A stretch of DNA of 64,000 nucleotides from Campylobacterales bacterium (GTDB lineage Bacteria; Campylobacterota; Campylobacteria; Campylobacterales; Sulfurimonadaceae): positions 1 to 64,000 of the forward strand of contig JAPLGM010000018.1 in the NCBI GenBank assembly GCA_026390165.1, read 5' to 3'. A model generated the notes under the pieces. It searched no databases, was not told the DNA's origin, and worked only from the letters and a program-made list of their open reading frames with translations. The position numbers and the translations under genes were made by a program. Positions within the stretch are counted from its first letter, which is position 1. Every line of letters starts with the position of its first letter. This document shows, one piece after another, positions 25,565-35,420 of this stretch.

Positions 25565-26798
25565 AGCAAAAATTATTATTTTTTTTCTCCTTACCACGTT
25601 GTTGATTTTTACGACGCTGGTTATTTTGATCCTAAAAATGGAGAAAGAGGATAAAATTAAAGATACCACTGCCCTTTTGCATCATATCTCATCCGAAATC
25701 ATTACCGACAATCTTGTGGACTTCACCCCTGATCCCAATTTAAAATACTTACAACAAATCGAACTCATCCGAACACTCTATGCCAATAAAGAGCTCAGCG
25801 CTCCCCACTTTAAAATTATTTCTAATCCTAAAATCTCCAAAATTCACCCCAATACTATCACCGTTATGACAAAACTTTCTAATGGTGCCTACTTCGTCGC
25901 AACCAGTGATACCAAGATCATCGAAAAAAGTCTTCATCGTTTGGCGATGACGCTGTATCTTTTGTTTTTTGGTGCACTCGCTTTATTGACCTTCATTTTT
26001 TATACCATACTCCAAAAACTACTTGATCCCATGGAACAACTCGCACGTGCGTGCATCACCATAGACTTAGAGGAAAATAGCACCCATTTGCCCCTCTCCT
26101 CCGCAAGCGTCGAAATACAGCGAGTAGGTCAAGCGTTACAAACGCTTGTGGATAAAATTACTTTTTTACGGGAAAAAGAGCGGCAACTTTTCAAAGAAAC
26201 GGCACACCAGTTCAAAACCCCTTTGGCGATTCTAAAAGCGAGACTCGACAGTTACGCCCTTAATCCTACGGCGAATAAAGAGCAGTTTCTTCGACAAGCC
26301 AATGGCGACATAGGCAAACTTCTAAAATATTTAAAAGAGCTCCTTATCGTCCAAGAGAGCCAAATATCTGACAAAGAGAACTCTATTCTCATCGATATGG
26401 AATCCCTCATTGCCAATGCTTCTACGTATGCCACTCCCTTATTGCAACGCAAACATCAATCGGTTGATCTCCAACGGGGAAACTCTTTTACCCTCACGAC
26501 CCATAGCCAATCCTTCACAAAGCTCATTTTGACCATTCTTGAAAATTGTATCAACCATGCTCCCGAAAATGCCACCATTACCATTAGCTTATACCCCAAA
26601 GAAGGAGAAATCGTTTTTGCTAATCCCATCACCTCCGACAAATCCCCTGCTCTTTTTAACTCCAATCTTGGATTAACGATTATTCGAAGACTCTCTAGCG
26701 CCCTCAATCTACAGCTTAGTGTAAAACAGCATGACAACATCTTTCTCCTTTCCATCAATTGCACCCCTCAAACCTCCCCTAAAGCCCAAATTCCCTAA
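25551..26798 (+). CDS. Sensor histidine kinase of the efflux operon
   Basis: The 415-residue protein starts at a TTG that overlaps the response-regulator stop by 14 bases, with GAGG upstream. Two membrane helices (about 7-27 and 130-155) flank a periplasmic sensor region. A HAMP-like segment leads to the H-box FKETAHQFKTPLAIL and a short ATPase domain with N-box ENCINHA. The G-boxes are weak (SNLGLTII). It likely senses the pumped compound in the periplasm. Confidence 0.87.
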   Translation: MNTLKAKIIIFFLLTTLLIFTTLVILILKMEKEDKIKDTTALLHHISSEIITDNLVDFTPDPNLKYLQQIELIRTLYANKELSAPHFKIISNPKISKIHPNTITVMTKLSNGAYFVATSDTKIIEKSLHRLAMTLYLLFFGALALLTFIFYTILQKLLDPMEQLARACITIDLEENSTHLPLSSASVEIQRVGQALQTLVDKITFLREKERQLFKETAHQFKTPLAILKARLDSYALNPTANKEQFLRQANGDIGKLLKYLKELLIVQESQISDKENSILIDMESLIANASTYATPLLQRKHQSVDLQRGNSFTLTTHSQSFTKLILTILENCINHAPENATITISLYPKEGEIVFANPITSDKSPALFNSNLGLTIIRRLSSALNLQLSVKQHDNIFLLSINCTPQTSPKAQIP

Positions 26799-26831
26799 AA
26801 TACGTTCAAATATTACGAGGATACCCCGCCC

Positions 26832-28064
26832 ATGCCATTTTCCACACTCGGACTCTCACCAGATATACTTCCTGCACTTGAAAAAAGTGGCTACAGACTC
26901 CCCACCTCTATTCAAGAAAAAGTGATCCCTCTCGTCTTAGAGCGTCATGATGTGATGGCGCGTGCTCAGACGGGAAGTGGTAAAAGTGCCAGCTTTGTAT
27001 TGCCAATTTTACAGCTTTGGTCCAAAAGCAAAGGAGAGGGAAAAGCGAAAATCAAAGCACTCATCCTCACCCCTACACGAGAGCTGACCTTGCAGGTGGC
27101 AGAAGCGTTTGAGACCTTCGGTGAATTTTTGCCGAAAAAACCAAAAGTAGTCAGCGTCATCGGCGGGGAGAGTATCGGCGATCAGCTCTATGCGATTCAG
27201 CAGGGGTGTGATATTCTCGTAGCAACCTCAGGACGACTTCTCGATGTGGTGAAAAAAAAGCAAATGAATCTCTCCCATCTCGAATTTTTCGTCCTTGATG
27301 AAGCGGACAAGATGCTCGACCTTGGGTTTGCCGAAGAACTGGAACTCATCTTAAAAGAGATTCCAAAAGAACGTCAAAACCTCCTCTTTTCAGCGACCTA
27401 TCCACCGAAGATGGTCGCTATCGCCTCCAAAATCACCCAAAATCCTATCGAAGTGACGATAGAATCGGAAGAGCCCACGGTGGAGCGTATCTCCCAACGG
27501 GTCATCGAAGTGAATCCTGAAAATAGAGGTCCCCTATTACGCCATCTTCTTAATAGTGAAAAATGGGAACAGGTGCTCGTCTTTATGGCAAACAAACGCG
27601 CTGCTGACAATATCGCGGCGAAATTCAAAAAATACGGCTTTTTGGCAGAATCATTTCACGGCGACCTCATCCAAGAGGAGCGAACGTTCACACTGGGACA
27701 GTTCAAAAGCAAAAAAATCCGTATCCTCTTCGCAACCGATATTGCCGCACGGGGTCTGGATATTGAGGGGATCAGCTGTGTCGTCAATTTCGACCTTCCC
27801 CGCTCTCCTGCGGATTATATCCACCGCATCGGGCGCACAGGAAGAGCGGGTAAATCAGGCTTTGCCGTCTCCTTTATCGGATATGAGGAACAAGATCATT
27901 TTAAATTGATCGAAAAACGCTCCAATATTAAGCTCATACGGGAACAAATAGAGGGGTTTGAGCTACGTGGTAATGCTCCGATCAAAGCAAAAGGTCCCGA
28001 ACCGATCAAGGGAAAAGGGAAAAGTAAAAAAGATAAACTACGAGAGCAAGCTGCCAAAAAATGA
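26832..28064 (+). CDS. DEAD-box RNA helicase (RhlE-like)
   Basis: The 410-residue protein has all core motifs: Q-motif near YRLPTSIQEKVIP, Walker A AQTGSGKS, PTREL, DEAD in VLDEADKML, SAT in LFSATYP, ARGLD and HRIGRTGRAG. A short basic Lys/Gly-rich tail (KGKGKSKKDKLRE) follows, typical of RhlE-type helicases that work on ribosome assembly or mRNA turnover. The stop overlaps the next start (ATGA), so it is coupled to the tRNA-modification gene. Confidence 0.93.
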   Translation: MPFSTLGLSPDILPALEKSGYRLPTSIQEKVIPLVLERHDVMARAQTGSGKSASFVLPILQLWSKSKGEGKAKIKALILTPTRELTLQVAEAFETFGEFLPKKPKVVSVIGGESIGDQLYAIQQGCDILVATSGRLLDVVKKKQMNLSHLEFFVLDEADKMLDLGFAEELELILKEIPKERQNLLFSATYPPKMVAIASKITQNPIEVTIESEEPTVERISQRVIEVNPENRGPLLRHLLNSEKWEQVLVFMANKRAADNIAAKFKKYGFLAESFHGDLIQEERTFTLGQFKSKKIRILFATDIAARGLDIEGISCVVNFDLPRSPADYIHRIGRTGRAGKSGFAVSFIGYEEQDHFKLIEKRSNIKLIREQIEGFELRGNAPIKAKGPEPIKGKGKSKKDKLREQAAKK

Positions 28065-28708
28065 GTGAGACAAGAACGACGTGTTACCACTGCTATCGAC
28101 CTATGGAGCTTTGTTTGTGTGCAACGATTCAACCGATCCAGACGAAGACGAAATTTGTCATCCTCATGCACCCCAAAGAGTTTAAAAAGACGAAAAACGG
28201 GACGGGGCATCTCACCCATCTCTCCCTTCCTAATTCGCAACTCTATGTTGGAGATGATTTTACCCACCATAACGCTGTCAACCTCCTCATAAATGACCAA
28301 AATAACCTTTGCTATGTCCTCTATCCCGGAAAAGAGAGTTTACCGTTCAATGCGCAAAAAATCGAAACACAGGGTAAACAGCTCGTTATCTTTATCATTG
28401 ATGGGACGTGGCCGTGCTCGGTGAAGATGCTTCGTTTGAGTCACAATCTTCAACGGTTGCCGAAACTCAGTTTTACCCATACCAAAATTTCCCAATTCCA
28501 AATCAAAGAGCAACCGAAAGATTTTTGTCTCTCAACCATCGAATCAACACTGACGATTTTAGAGTTACTCAATTTTCATGAGCTAGAGAGGATAGATGAA
28601 GAAGCTTTCCAGCGGTTTTTAGACCCCTTTTTGGCAATGGTAGACTATCAGATCAAGTGTATCTCCCGTACGGATCAAAATGCTCTTCGATTTAGAACTT
28701 ACAACTAA
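28061..28708 (+). CDS. DTW-domain tRNA-uridine aminocarboxypropyltransferase
   Basis: The 215-residue protein contains the DTW-family motif IIDGTWPCSVKML and the STIES segment that follows in this family. The N-terminal CYHCYRPMELCLC cysteine cluster suggests a zinc site. Related enzymes (TapT/YfiP) attach the acp group from SAM to uridine 47 of tRNA. Coupling to an RNA helicase fits an RNA-modification role. Confidence 0.85.
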   Translation: MSETRTTCYHCYRPMELCLCATIQPIQTKTKFVILMHPKEFKKTKNGTGHLTHLSLPNSQLYVGDDFTHHNAVNLLINDQNNLCYVLYPGKESLPFNAQKIETQGKQLVIFIIDGTWPCSVKMLRLSHNLQRLPKLSFTHTKISQFQIKEQPKDFCLSTIESTLTILELLNFHELERIDEEAFQRFLDPFLAMVDYQIKCISRTDQNALRFRTYN

Positions 28709-28719
28709 GGATTATTCAA

Positions 28720-29568
28720 ATGAAATTTTTCAACGTATTTATTGGCTCCATTATTCTATCTACCACCCTCTTCTCTTCTTCGACGCAGTGTCAAGGAATC
28801 TATTATGGCAACGAAGCCCCCGATATTCTCAATACCAAACTCGAAACAAAAACCAAGGAGCTTTGCTATACCTCTTTTGCCCTAATGCACTCAGGGGTCT
28901 CCCGTACGGCTTTGTGGAGTGCGGAACATCTGACCCGTGAAGGATTACAGTCCAAATCCAAACGGAGTAATGATTTTCATCCCGAAGAGCAGCTCTCTAG
29001 TAATGAGCGTTCTGAACTAAGTGATTATTCTCGTTCGGGCTATGATCGAGGGCATTTATCCCCCTCTGCCGATATGTCTACGAAAGCGGCGCAACATGAG
29101 TGCTTTACGTTAGCCAATATGGTTCCCCAAAACGGTGATAATAATCGCGGTATTTGGGCAGACATCGAGGGGACAACCCGTCAGCTAACCAAATCCAAAG
29201 GGGAACTCTATGTCATTACAGGACCGCTATTTATTGGTTCCTCTATTCAACGTTTAAAAGGGAGAGTATTCGTCCCTACAAAAATTTATAAAGCCATCTA
29301 TGACCCCTCGTCGGGGCAAGGGGCTGCTTATCTCGTGAACAATGCGGCGGGGCGTGATTATGAGGTAATCAGCATCAGTGAGCTTGAAAAAATGGCAGGG
29401 ATACGATTATTTCCGAAAATGTCTGCCTCAGCGAAACAAACAGCGATGGATTTACCGGTTCCACAAGAAGGAAACAGCCATTCAAGTCACTCAAACAGTT
29501 CCAATACAAACAAAGATGAAGATATTTTCCGTATAATTGAGAAACTCTTCAAATGGATGGTACATTGA
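28720..29568 (+). CDS. Exported DNA/RNA non-specific endonuclease (NUC1 family)
   Basis: The 282-residue protein has a signal peptide (MKFFNVFIGSIILSTTLF). The beta-beta-alpha-metal core is visible: the catalytic DRGHLSPSADM motif and downstream metal-binding NNRGIWADIEG. Family members cut DNA and RNA without sequence specificity using Mg. A Ser/His/Asn-rich low-complexity stretch lies near the C-terminus. It is probably periplasmic or secreted, for nutrient scavenging or handling incoming DNA. It starts 11 bp after the preceding gene. Confidence 0.9.
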   Translation: MKFFNVFIGSIILSTTLFSSSTQCQGIYYGNEAPDILNTKLETKTKELCYTSFALMHSGVSRTALWSAEHLTREGLQSKSKRSNDFHPEEQLSSNERSELSDYSRSGYDRGHLSPSADMSTKAAQHECFTLANMVPQNGDNNRGIWADIEGTTRQLTKSKGELYVITGPLFIGSSIQRLKGRVFVPTKIYKAIYDPSSGQGAAYLVNNAAGRDYEVISISELEKMAGIRLFPKMSASAKQTAMDLPVPQEGNSHSSHSNSSNTNKDEDIFRIIEKLFKWMVH

Positions 29569-29825
29569 TGAAAACACAACCGTTTAGTGCGTATGAAAAT
29601 GAGAGTGACTCTTTACTCATTGGTGATCTTACCGTTGAAAATCGGTTGGATCGACTTTCCCTCTATGGCTCTTTGGATATTACCAAAGATACGGTAGGAC
29701 TTCAAGATGCTCTAAAACTCAAAGCACTCCTCGATGCAACGGTGAGAGCATTACAAAATGAGACCAATCTCCCTGAACGTATTGAGATTGAAGAGACGGA
29801 TAATGTGGCAAATCCGTTTTTATAA
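29568..29825 (+). CDS. Small hypothetical protein downstream of nuclease
   Basis: An 85-residue acidic protein with a helical middle (LQDALKLKALLDATVRALQ). I chose the ATG inside TGATG, overlapping the nuclease stop; the track's earlier start would extend five codons into that gene. A short N-terminal beta-rich part (LLIGDLTVENRLDRLSLYG) precedes the helix. No family is recognised, and there is no signal peptide or membrane segment. Confidence 0.6.
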   Translation: MKTQPFSAYENESDSLLIGDLTVENRLDRLSLYGSLDITKDTVGLQDALKLKALLDATVRALQNETNLPERIEIEETDNVANPFL

Positions 29826-29895
29826 AAGCTGATTTAGTCTAAAATACAACCTAATATTGGTAGAATACATGACTATCAGTTTTAGGAGAATCTCC

Positions 29896-31974
29896 ATGAA
29901 TGCAAAAAGTCTCTATATCGCCTCATTAGAACCAAATTCAGGATCGCTCATTGTCTCTATGGGGATCATGGAACTGCTCAAAAGCCGTATTGCAAAAATT
30001 GCTTTTTTCCGACCCGTTGTCCCCGATGCTTCTATTTGTGATGGGGATATAGATTTTATGATACACCATTTTAATCTCGATCAGAGTCCCCAGAGCTGTA
30101 TGGGATTAGGATTGGATGAAGTTGAATCGCTCTTATCGCAAGGAAAAGAGTCAGTTATCCTCGAACATCTCCTTGAAAAGTATCATATTCTGGAGTCTCA
30201 CTACGATTTTGTCCTTATTCAAGGGTTGGATCAAGCCGCATTTGCCAAAACACTTCCCTATAACTTCAATCATATCATCGCTAAAAATCTTCAAGCCCCC
30301 TATATCAGTGTTATTAACGGAAAACATAAAACGTATGAACAGCTCTCTAATGAGATTGATCTCGAACGGGTATCGCTTAAAAATGAGCATGAGGAACATA
30401 TTGCTATTTTTGTCAATCGCTTGGATGAAAAAAATTATCACTATTTTACGGATGAAGCGTGTGACCAAACTCTCCCCACTTTTTTTATGGCGGAGATTGA
30501 TGAGCTGGATCGTGTAAGTGTAGCAGAGGTGAAAGATGCGTTGCAATGCCAACAAATTGCCGGTGAGACAAAAGATCTTGATCGACTTATTCTCCGTCCA
30601 AAAATTGCGGCGATGAATATTGAGCACTTGCTAGAACGACTCGAAGAGAACGATTTTATCATTGTCCCCGGCGATAGGCTCGATATTATTTTAACCGTCT
30701 TGTATTCCAACACTTCCAAAGATTTTCCCTCCATCGCAGGTATTTTACTCACGGGAGGGATTACACCTCCAAAAAGCTTTCTAAAACTGATTGGTGGTGT
30801 TGATTTTCTGAATATCCCTATTTTAACTACCCTGAATGATACGTACAAAAGCACTCAAAATGTTGATGCTATTTCGGCTCGTCTGCATCCGAATCAAAGT
30901 CGTAAAATTGCCCTTGCAATGGGGGAATTTATGAATGCAATCGATATAGAGTCGTTTCAAGAACGGTTGCGTACCGCCCACAGTGAGATCGTTACCCCTG
31001 CTATGTTTGAATACAGTCTCTATCAACGTGCCGCACAAAACCGTAAACGAATTGTCCTTCCTGAGAGTGAAGATGAACGTATTTTACGTGCTGCTGAAAT
31101 TTTGATACAGCGCAATGTTGTAGAGCTTATTTTATTAGGGGAGCCTGAGACTATTTTACATCGAGCCAGTACCCTTGGAATCGATATTTCCAAAGCGACC
31201 ATTATCGATCCGAACGATTCCCCTCTTATGCAACCGTATGTGGAAATTTTTTATGCTATACGTCAGCATAAAGGGCTTACTATGACTAATGCGATAGACG
31301 CAATGAGCCATCGTACCTATTTTGCTACGATGATGGTACATAACGGTGATGCGGATGGGATGGTCTCCGGGGCACTTCATACGACGCAAGATACGGTTCT
31401 CCCTGCCTTACAGATTATTAAAACTCTCCCAAATATCTCTTTGGTCTCCAGCTTGTTCTTCATGTGTATGGATACAAAAGTGCTCGTCTATGCCGACTGT
31501 GCGATCAATCAAGACCCTACCGCCCAACAGCTCGCCCAAATCGCCATTGCCTCTGCCCTCAGTGCTACCGCTTTCGCCATTGAGCCGCGCATTGCAATGC
31601 TCTCCTACTCTACGGGAAGTTCAGGGCATGGGGATGATGTGGATAAGGTGCGTGAAGCGACGCGTATCGTGAAAGAACGCCATCCTGAGCTTCTTATCGA
31701 AGGACCGATCCAGTATGACGCAGCAATCGATCCCGATGTAGCGCATCTAAAACTCCCCAACTCACCCGTAGCAGGACAAGCAACGATCTTTATCTTCCCC
31801 GATCTCAATACAGGAAACAACACCTACAAAGCCGTTCAACGCTCTTCGGGGGCGATTGCCATCGGTCCTATTTTGCAAGGGTTGAAAAAACCTGTTAATG
31901 ATTTAAGCCGTGGATGCGAGATCGCTGATATTGTCAATACTGTTTTGATTACGGCGATTCAAGCGCAAGGATAA
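29896..31974 (+). CDS. pta: Phosphate acetyltransferase (Pta)
   Basis: A 692-residue protein of the long Pta type: an N-terminal DRTGG/BioD-like region (YIASLEPNSGS, with VPGDRLDI centrally) and a C-terminal catalytic domain starting IVLPESEDERILRAAEI. SSGHGDDVDKVREA and the SPVAGQATIFIFPDLNTGN motif are typical. The start after AGGAGAATCTCC is preferred to the track start 39 bases upstream. It converts acetyl-CoA to acetyl phosphate; ackA lies about 2.3 kb downstream on the same strand. Confidence 0.93.
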   Translation: MNAKSLYIASLEPNSGSLIVSMGIMELLKSRIAKIAFFRPVVPDASICDGDIDFMIHHFNLDQSPQSCMGLGLDEVESLLSQGKESVILEHLLEKYHILESHYDFVLIQGLDQAAFAKTLPYNFNHIIAKNLQAPYISVINGKHKTYEQLSNEIDLERVSLKNEHEEHIAIFVNRLDEKNYHYFTDEACDQTLPTFFMAEIDELDRVSVAEVKDALQCQQIAGETKDLDRLILRPKIAAMNIEHLLERLEENDFIIVPGDRLDIILTVLYSNTSKDFPSIAGILLTGGITPPKSFLKLIGGVDFLNIPILTTLNDTYKSTQNVDAISARLHPNQSRKIALAMGEFMNAIDIESFQERLRTAHSEIVTPAMFEYSLYQRAAQNRKRIVLPESEDERILRAAEILIQRNVVELILLGEPETILHRASTLGIDISKATIIDPNDSPLMQPYVEIFYAIRQHKGLTMTNAIDAMSHRTYFATMMVHNGDADGMVSGALHTTQDTVLPALQIIKTLPNISLVSSLFFMCMDTKVLVYADCAINQDPTAQQLAQIAIASALSATAFAIEPRIAMLSYSTGSSGHGDDVDKVREATRIVKERHPELLIEGPIQYDAAIDPDVAHLKLPNSPVAGQATIFIFPDLNTGNNTYKAVQRSSGAIAIGPILQGLKKPVNDLSRGCEIADIVNTVLITAIQAQG

Positions 31975-32024
31975 AGGATCTTTCTTTATCTCTTTTTAAC
32001 GCCCTATTTCGTATACTCCTACCT

Positions 32025-32690
32025 ATGAACTCCTACCAAAACCTTTCCCTCCTTGAAAACCTTTACCGCCTTAAAGCGTTGGGGTTTAGCTATGTTGATC
32101 CCATCAACCCTAACAGCACCAAAGCACAACCGCTCTCTCTCCCCAACTCATACAATGCCCTTATGGAAACCATCCAAGGGTGCCATTTATGTGATCTAAG
32201 CAAATCACGCTCTCAAAGTATGACGGGATACGGGAGCAAAAATCCTAAAATAGTCTTTGTCGATGCGTTTGTATCGAGTGCAGAGGATGAGTCCAACACC
32301 TATTACGTCGGGCGTTCAGGGGGGATGCTTCGTGATATGATCGAAAAAGTGCTGAACCTTAGCCTCCAAGATGTCTATATCACCCATGCAGTGAAGTGCA
32401 AGCCTTTTGGTTTTCAACAACCCTCCTCTAGCGAATGCAACAGCTGTTCCCCCTTTTTGCAAAAACAACTCGAGATGCTTAACCCACAAATTATTGTCAC
32501 CCTAGGGCATGACGCATACCGTCTTGTAAGTCATGATGAAAGCAGTTTTGAACAGGTTCGCGGACATATTATCCCTTTTGGAAAAACCTCCATTATCCCT
32601 ATCTTTCATCCCACCTATCTCGTCCGTAACCCCTCCTTCAAAAAAGAGGCAATGCGCGATCTTACTACCATAAAAGAGACATTAAAATGA
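32025..32690 (+). CDS. Family-4 uracil-DNA glycosylase (4Fe-4S)
   Basis: The 221-residue protein has the four-cysteine pattern of Fe-S uracil-DNA glycosylases: CHLC near residue 46, and the later CKPFGFQ and CNSCSPFL segments. The catalytic pocket is seen at VFVDAFVSSAEDE, GGMLRDMI and the terminal IPIFHPTYLVRNP. It removes uracil from DNA to start base-excision repair. It overlaps the following lipoprotein-like gene by four bases. Confidence 0.9.
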   Translation: MNSYQNLSLLENLYRLKALGFSYVDPINPNSTKAQPLSLPNSYNALMETIQGCHLCDLSKSRSQSMTGYGSKNPKIVFVDAFVSSAEDESNTYYVGRSGGMLRDMIEKVLNLSLQDVYITHAVKCKPFGFQQPSSSECNSCSPFLQKQLEMLNPQIIVTLGHDAYRLVSHDESSFEQVRGHIIPFGKTSIIPIFHPTYLVRNPSFKKEAMRDLTTIKETLK

Positions 32691-33703
32691 AAACTATTTC
32701 TCTACTTCTCATACTTTTTCTCTCTTTGTGGGGAGGATCAAATCAAGCTATTCAAACGCAAAAAATCAAAATTGCCCTCCTCTCATCTCCTACAGTTATT
32801 GGTCGTTATACCCAATCAACCTACGATGTTGCCCTCGCAACTCTTATGGCATCCCATCAACCCTTTGAACTAACCGCATATACACTCCCTAATGAATCTA
32901 AAGAGGCTATTGCCCAAGCGCTTGAAAAAATACATTCGGATCAAATGAGTGCAATTTTGGCACCACTCACCCTTGGCGGTGTGAAAAATCTACTCGCACT
33001 TCAAACAACCACACCTCCCATTTTTATCCCCACCGTTCACAAACGTGATAGTGGGACGGCTCCTGAAACGATTATTTTTGGAGCCATTGATTATCAAGCG
33101 CAGATCATTGCCCTTGCCCCCTATATGGGGAAATCATTGGCGGTATTTTATGGTGACTCTTTGGTGGGGAAAAATCTTGCTCTTATGACGCAAACAACCG
33201 CCTCAGAATCCAAAAAAGGCTCTATCCCCTCTGCTCTTTATTCCGTCAATACGGAAGGTTCTAATATTGTTTCCTATTTAGCCAAGCCATCTGCCTTTTC
33301 CAAAAAAAGCATTATTACCCATCTCCCCGTTGTCAAAACCTCCATGCTTATCGCCCACCTCACGTTCGTCGATGTCCATGAACACAACATCCTCTCTACC
33401 CAAATCAATTTTGACCCCAATCTCATCTCCCTAACCCAATACAAAGATCGCAAGAATATGATCGTCGCCAACTCCATCATAGAACAAGTCCCCGCTATCT
33501 ATGAGACCAATGAATTGATGAACAATGACCTCACTTTTGATTGGATCAACTATACGACAAGTGTTGGGATCGATTATTTAAATGCCACTCTTCGTGGAGT
33601 GGAGCGTGAATATTCGATGCAGATGGTCGATTCTCAAATCATTTACCCCGTGGAGCTTATGCGTCCAAAAGAGTTCGGTTTTGAGCCATTAGGTGGAAAA
33701 TAG
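32687..33703 (+). CDS. Exported periplasmic-binding-like protein, function unknown
   Basis: A 338-residue protein with a Sec signal (MKTISLLLILFLSLWGG). The mature part alternates strands and helices in a type-1 periplasmic binding-protein manner (IKIALLSSPTVIGRY, SAILAPLTLGGVKNL, SLAVFYGDSLVGK). It may be a ligand-binding or LpoA-like protein, but I see no transporter genes next to it. Coupling to the glycosylase by ATGA is probably compact packing rather than shared function. Confidence 0.65.
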   Translation: MKTISLLLILFLSLWGGSNQAIQTQKIKIALLSSPTVIGRYTQSTYDVALATLMASHQPFELTAYTLPNESKEAIAQALEKIHSDQMSAILAPLTLGGVKNLLALQTTTPPIFIPTVHKRDSGTAPETIIFGAIDYQAQIIALAPYMGKSLAVFYGDSLVGKNLALMTQTTASESKKGSIPSALYSVNTEGSNIVSYLAKPSAFSKKSIITHLPVVKTSMLIAHLTFVDVHEHNILSTQINFDPNLISLTQYKDRKNMIVANSIIEQVPAIYETNELMNNDLTFDWINYTTSVGIDYLNATLRGVEREYSMQMVDSQIIYPVELMRPKEFGFEPLGGK

Positions 33704-33771
33704 TTAGTGATAATTAGAATTTAAGAATTTCACTGCTATAGTTTTTTAACTCTGTACGAAAAGGATACCAA

Positions 33772-34278
33772 ATGGCAAAACGTGGAATATCTATTCTCAA
33801 GAATATTGAGGCGCAAACGGTTATCGAACTTCTCAATAAAGCCTATTGCGATGAGTGGCTCGCCTACTATCAGTATTTTATCGAATCCAAAGTTGCCAAA
33901 GGGTTGATGAAAGATGCCGTTATAGCGGAGTTAACGCTCCATGCTGCCGATGAGCTTCGACACGCGACGATGATCGCGGGACGCATTATTCAGCTAGGCG
34001 GTACCCCTATCTTGCATCCAGAAGAGTGGCTGACACACTCCAATTGTGGCTATGATGCCCCTACCAATCCCGATGTTCGCGCTATTTTAGATCAATCGAT
34101 CAGGGGTGAGCAATGTGCAATCAGTATCTATTCCTATTTCTTAGACATTGTCAGAGAAAAAGATATCGTCACCTACGATCTTATTTCTCAAATTTTAGCG
34201 GATGAAGTGGAGCACGAAGAGGATTTGCAAGCATTATTTGATGATATTGAAGCGTTTACCTCACAGTTTAAACAATGA
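33772..34278 (+). CDS. Ferritin-like (Dps/bacterioferritin-type) protein
   Basis: The 168-residue four-helix protein has the di-iron pattern: Glu in CDEWLAYYQYF, ExxH in ADELRHATMI, a later Glu in RGEQCAISIY and ExxH in DEVEHEEDL. It resembles archaeal-type DPS-like ferritins that store iron and remove peroxide. A TATAGT-like -10 lies in the 68-bp gap upstream. It overlaps ackA by four bases. Confidence 0.85.
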   Translation: MAKRGISILKNIEAQTVIELLNKAYCDEWLAYYQYFIESKVAKGLMKDAVIAELTLHAADELRHATMIAGRIIQLGGTPILHPEEWLTHSNCGYDAPTNPDVRAILDQSIRGEQCAISIYSYFLDIVREKDIVTYDLISQILADEVEHEEDLQALFDDIEAFTSQFKQ

Positions 34279-35375
34279 GTATTTTAGTTATTAATGCGGG
34301 GAGTTCCTCGATCAAATACAGCCTTTATGATGCTAAAACATTGAACGTGATTGATCATGGACTACTGGAAGAGATTAAAAATCATGATGAGGGATTTGAG
34401 CGAATGCGCTCTCAACTGCGACTCCATAATATCGACATTGCCGACATCAATGCTATTGGTCACCGTGTTGTTCATGGAGGAGAGCGTTTTCATGCCCCTG
34501 CGTTGATTGATGATGCACTGCTGGATGAGATAACCGCGTTGATCCCCCTTGCACCCTTACACAATCCTGCCAATATTAGTGGTATTAACGCCGCACGAAA
34601 AATTGCCCCTAACGTTCCCAATTTTGCTATATTCGACACCGCTTTTCACCAAAGCATCCCTGATTATGCCTACCGCTACCCCCTCCCCTACGATTTATAT
34701 GAATCGTATCATGTTCGCCGTTACGGTTTTCACGGCACATCGCACCATTATGTCAGTGACAAAGCGGCTGATCTACTCAACAAACCGCTCGAATCCCTCA
34801 ATCTCATCACCTTTCATATCGGCAACGGTGTCAGTGCCTGCGCTATCGAAAAAGGGAAAAGTATTGATACCTCCATGGGGATGACACCGCTGGAGGGGCT
34901 AATGATGGGGACACGGTGCGGCAGTATTGACCCCTCCATCATCGGCTATCTGATACACGAGAAAAAGATGACCATCGAAGAGGTGGAGACCCTGTTGAAC
35001 AAAAAAAGCGGTCTTCTTGCCATTGCAGGGACAAATGATCTGCGAACCATATTGAGTGCAAAAGAGAAGGGGGATGCAAATGCTACTCTCGCCATTGAGA
35101 TGTTCGTTTATCGACTTAAAAAACAGCTTGGTGCCTATATGACAACCATGAGAGGGGTAGATGCAATTGTATTTACGGGGGGGATTGGTGAGCATTCTGC
35201 AACCATTAGAGAAGCCGTATGTAGTGGATTGGAACATCTTGGGATTCATCTTGATACCGATAAAAATACGACTAATAGATCACGAATAGAAAATGATCAC
35301 AGTTCACTTGCACTTCTTGTAATCCCCACCGATGAAGAGCGTCAAATCGCCCTCTATGTTCAACAACTCTTGTAA
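34275..35375 (+). CDS. ackA: Acetate kinase (AckA)
   Basis: The 366-residue protein starts ILVINAGSSSIKYSLY, the phosphate-binding motif. GHRVVHGGERF, the FDTAFHQSIP segment, and the catalytic TFHIGNGVSACAI and GLMMGTRCGSIDP motifs are all intact. It is about 30 residues shorter than typical AckA, mostly at the C-terminus and loops. It makes ATP from acetyl phosphate, or the reverse when acetate is used. Confidence 0.93.
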   Translation: MSILVINAGSSSIKYSLYDAKTLNVIDHGLLEEIKNHDEGFERMRSQLRLHNIDIADINAIGHRVVHGGERFHAPALIDDALLDEITALIPLAPLHNPANISGINAARKIAPNVPNFAIFDTAFHQSIPDYAYRYPLPYDLYESYHVRRYGFHGTSHHYVSDKAADLLNKPLESLNLITFHIGNGVSACAIEKGKSIDTSMGMTPLEGLMMGTRCGSIDPSIIGYLIHEKKMTIEEVETLLNKKSGLLAIAGTNDLRTILSAKEKGDANATLAIEMFVYRLKKQLGAYMTTMRGVDAIVFTGGIGEHSATIREAVCSGLEHLGIHLDTDKNTTNRSRIENDHSSLALLVIPTDEERQIALYVQQLL

Positions 35376-35420
35376 CATTGATAGTATATGATTATGCACA
35401 TATAACCAACAAAGGGGTAG

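Noticed and set aside
30151-30627. 158-codon minus-strand ORF within pta
   Set aside because: Antisense to conserved Pta sequence with no family signature; composition looks like reverse-frame noise.
34275-35375. Acetate kinase as a truncated pseudogene
   Set aside because: Although about 30 residues short, all catalytic motifs are intact and the frame is open from start to stop.
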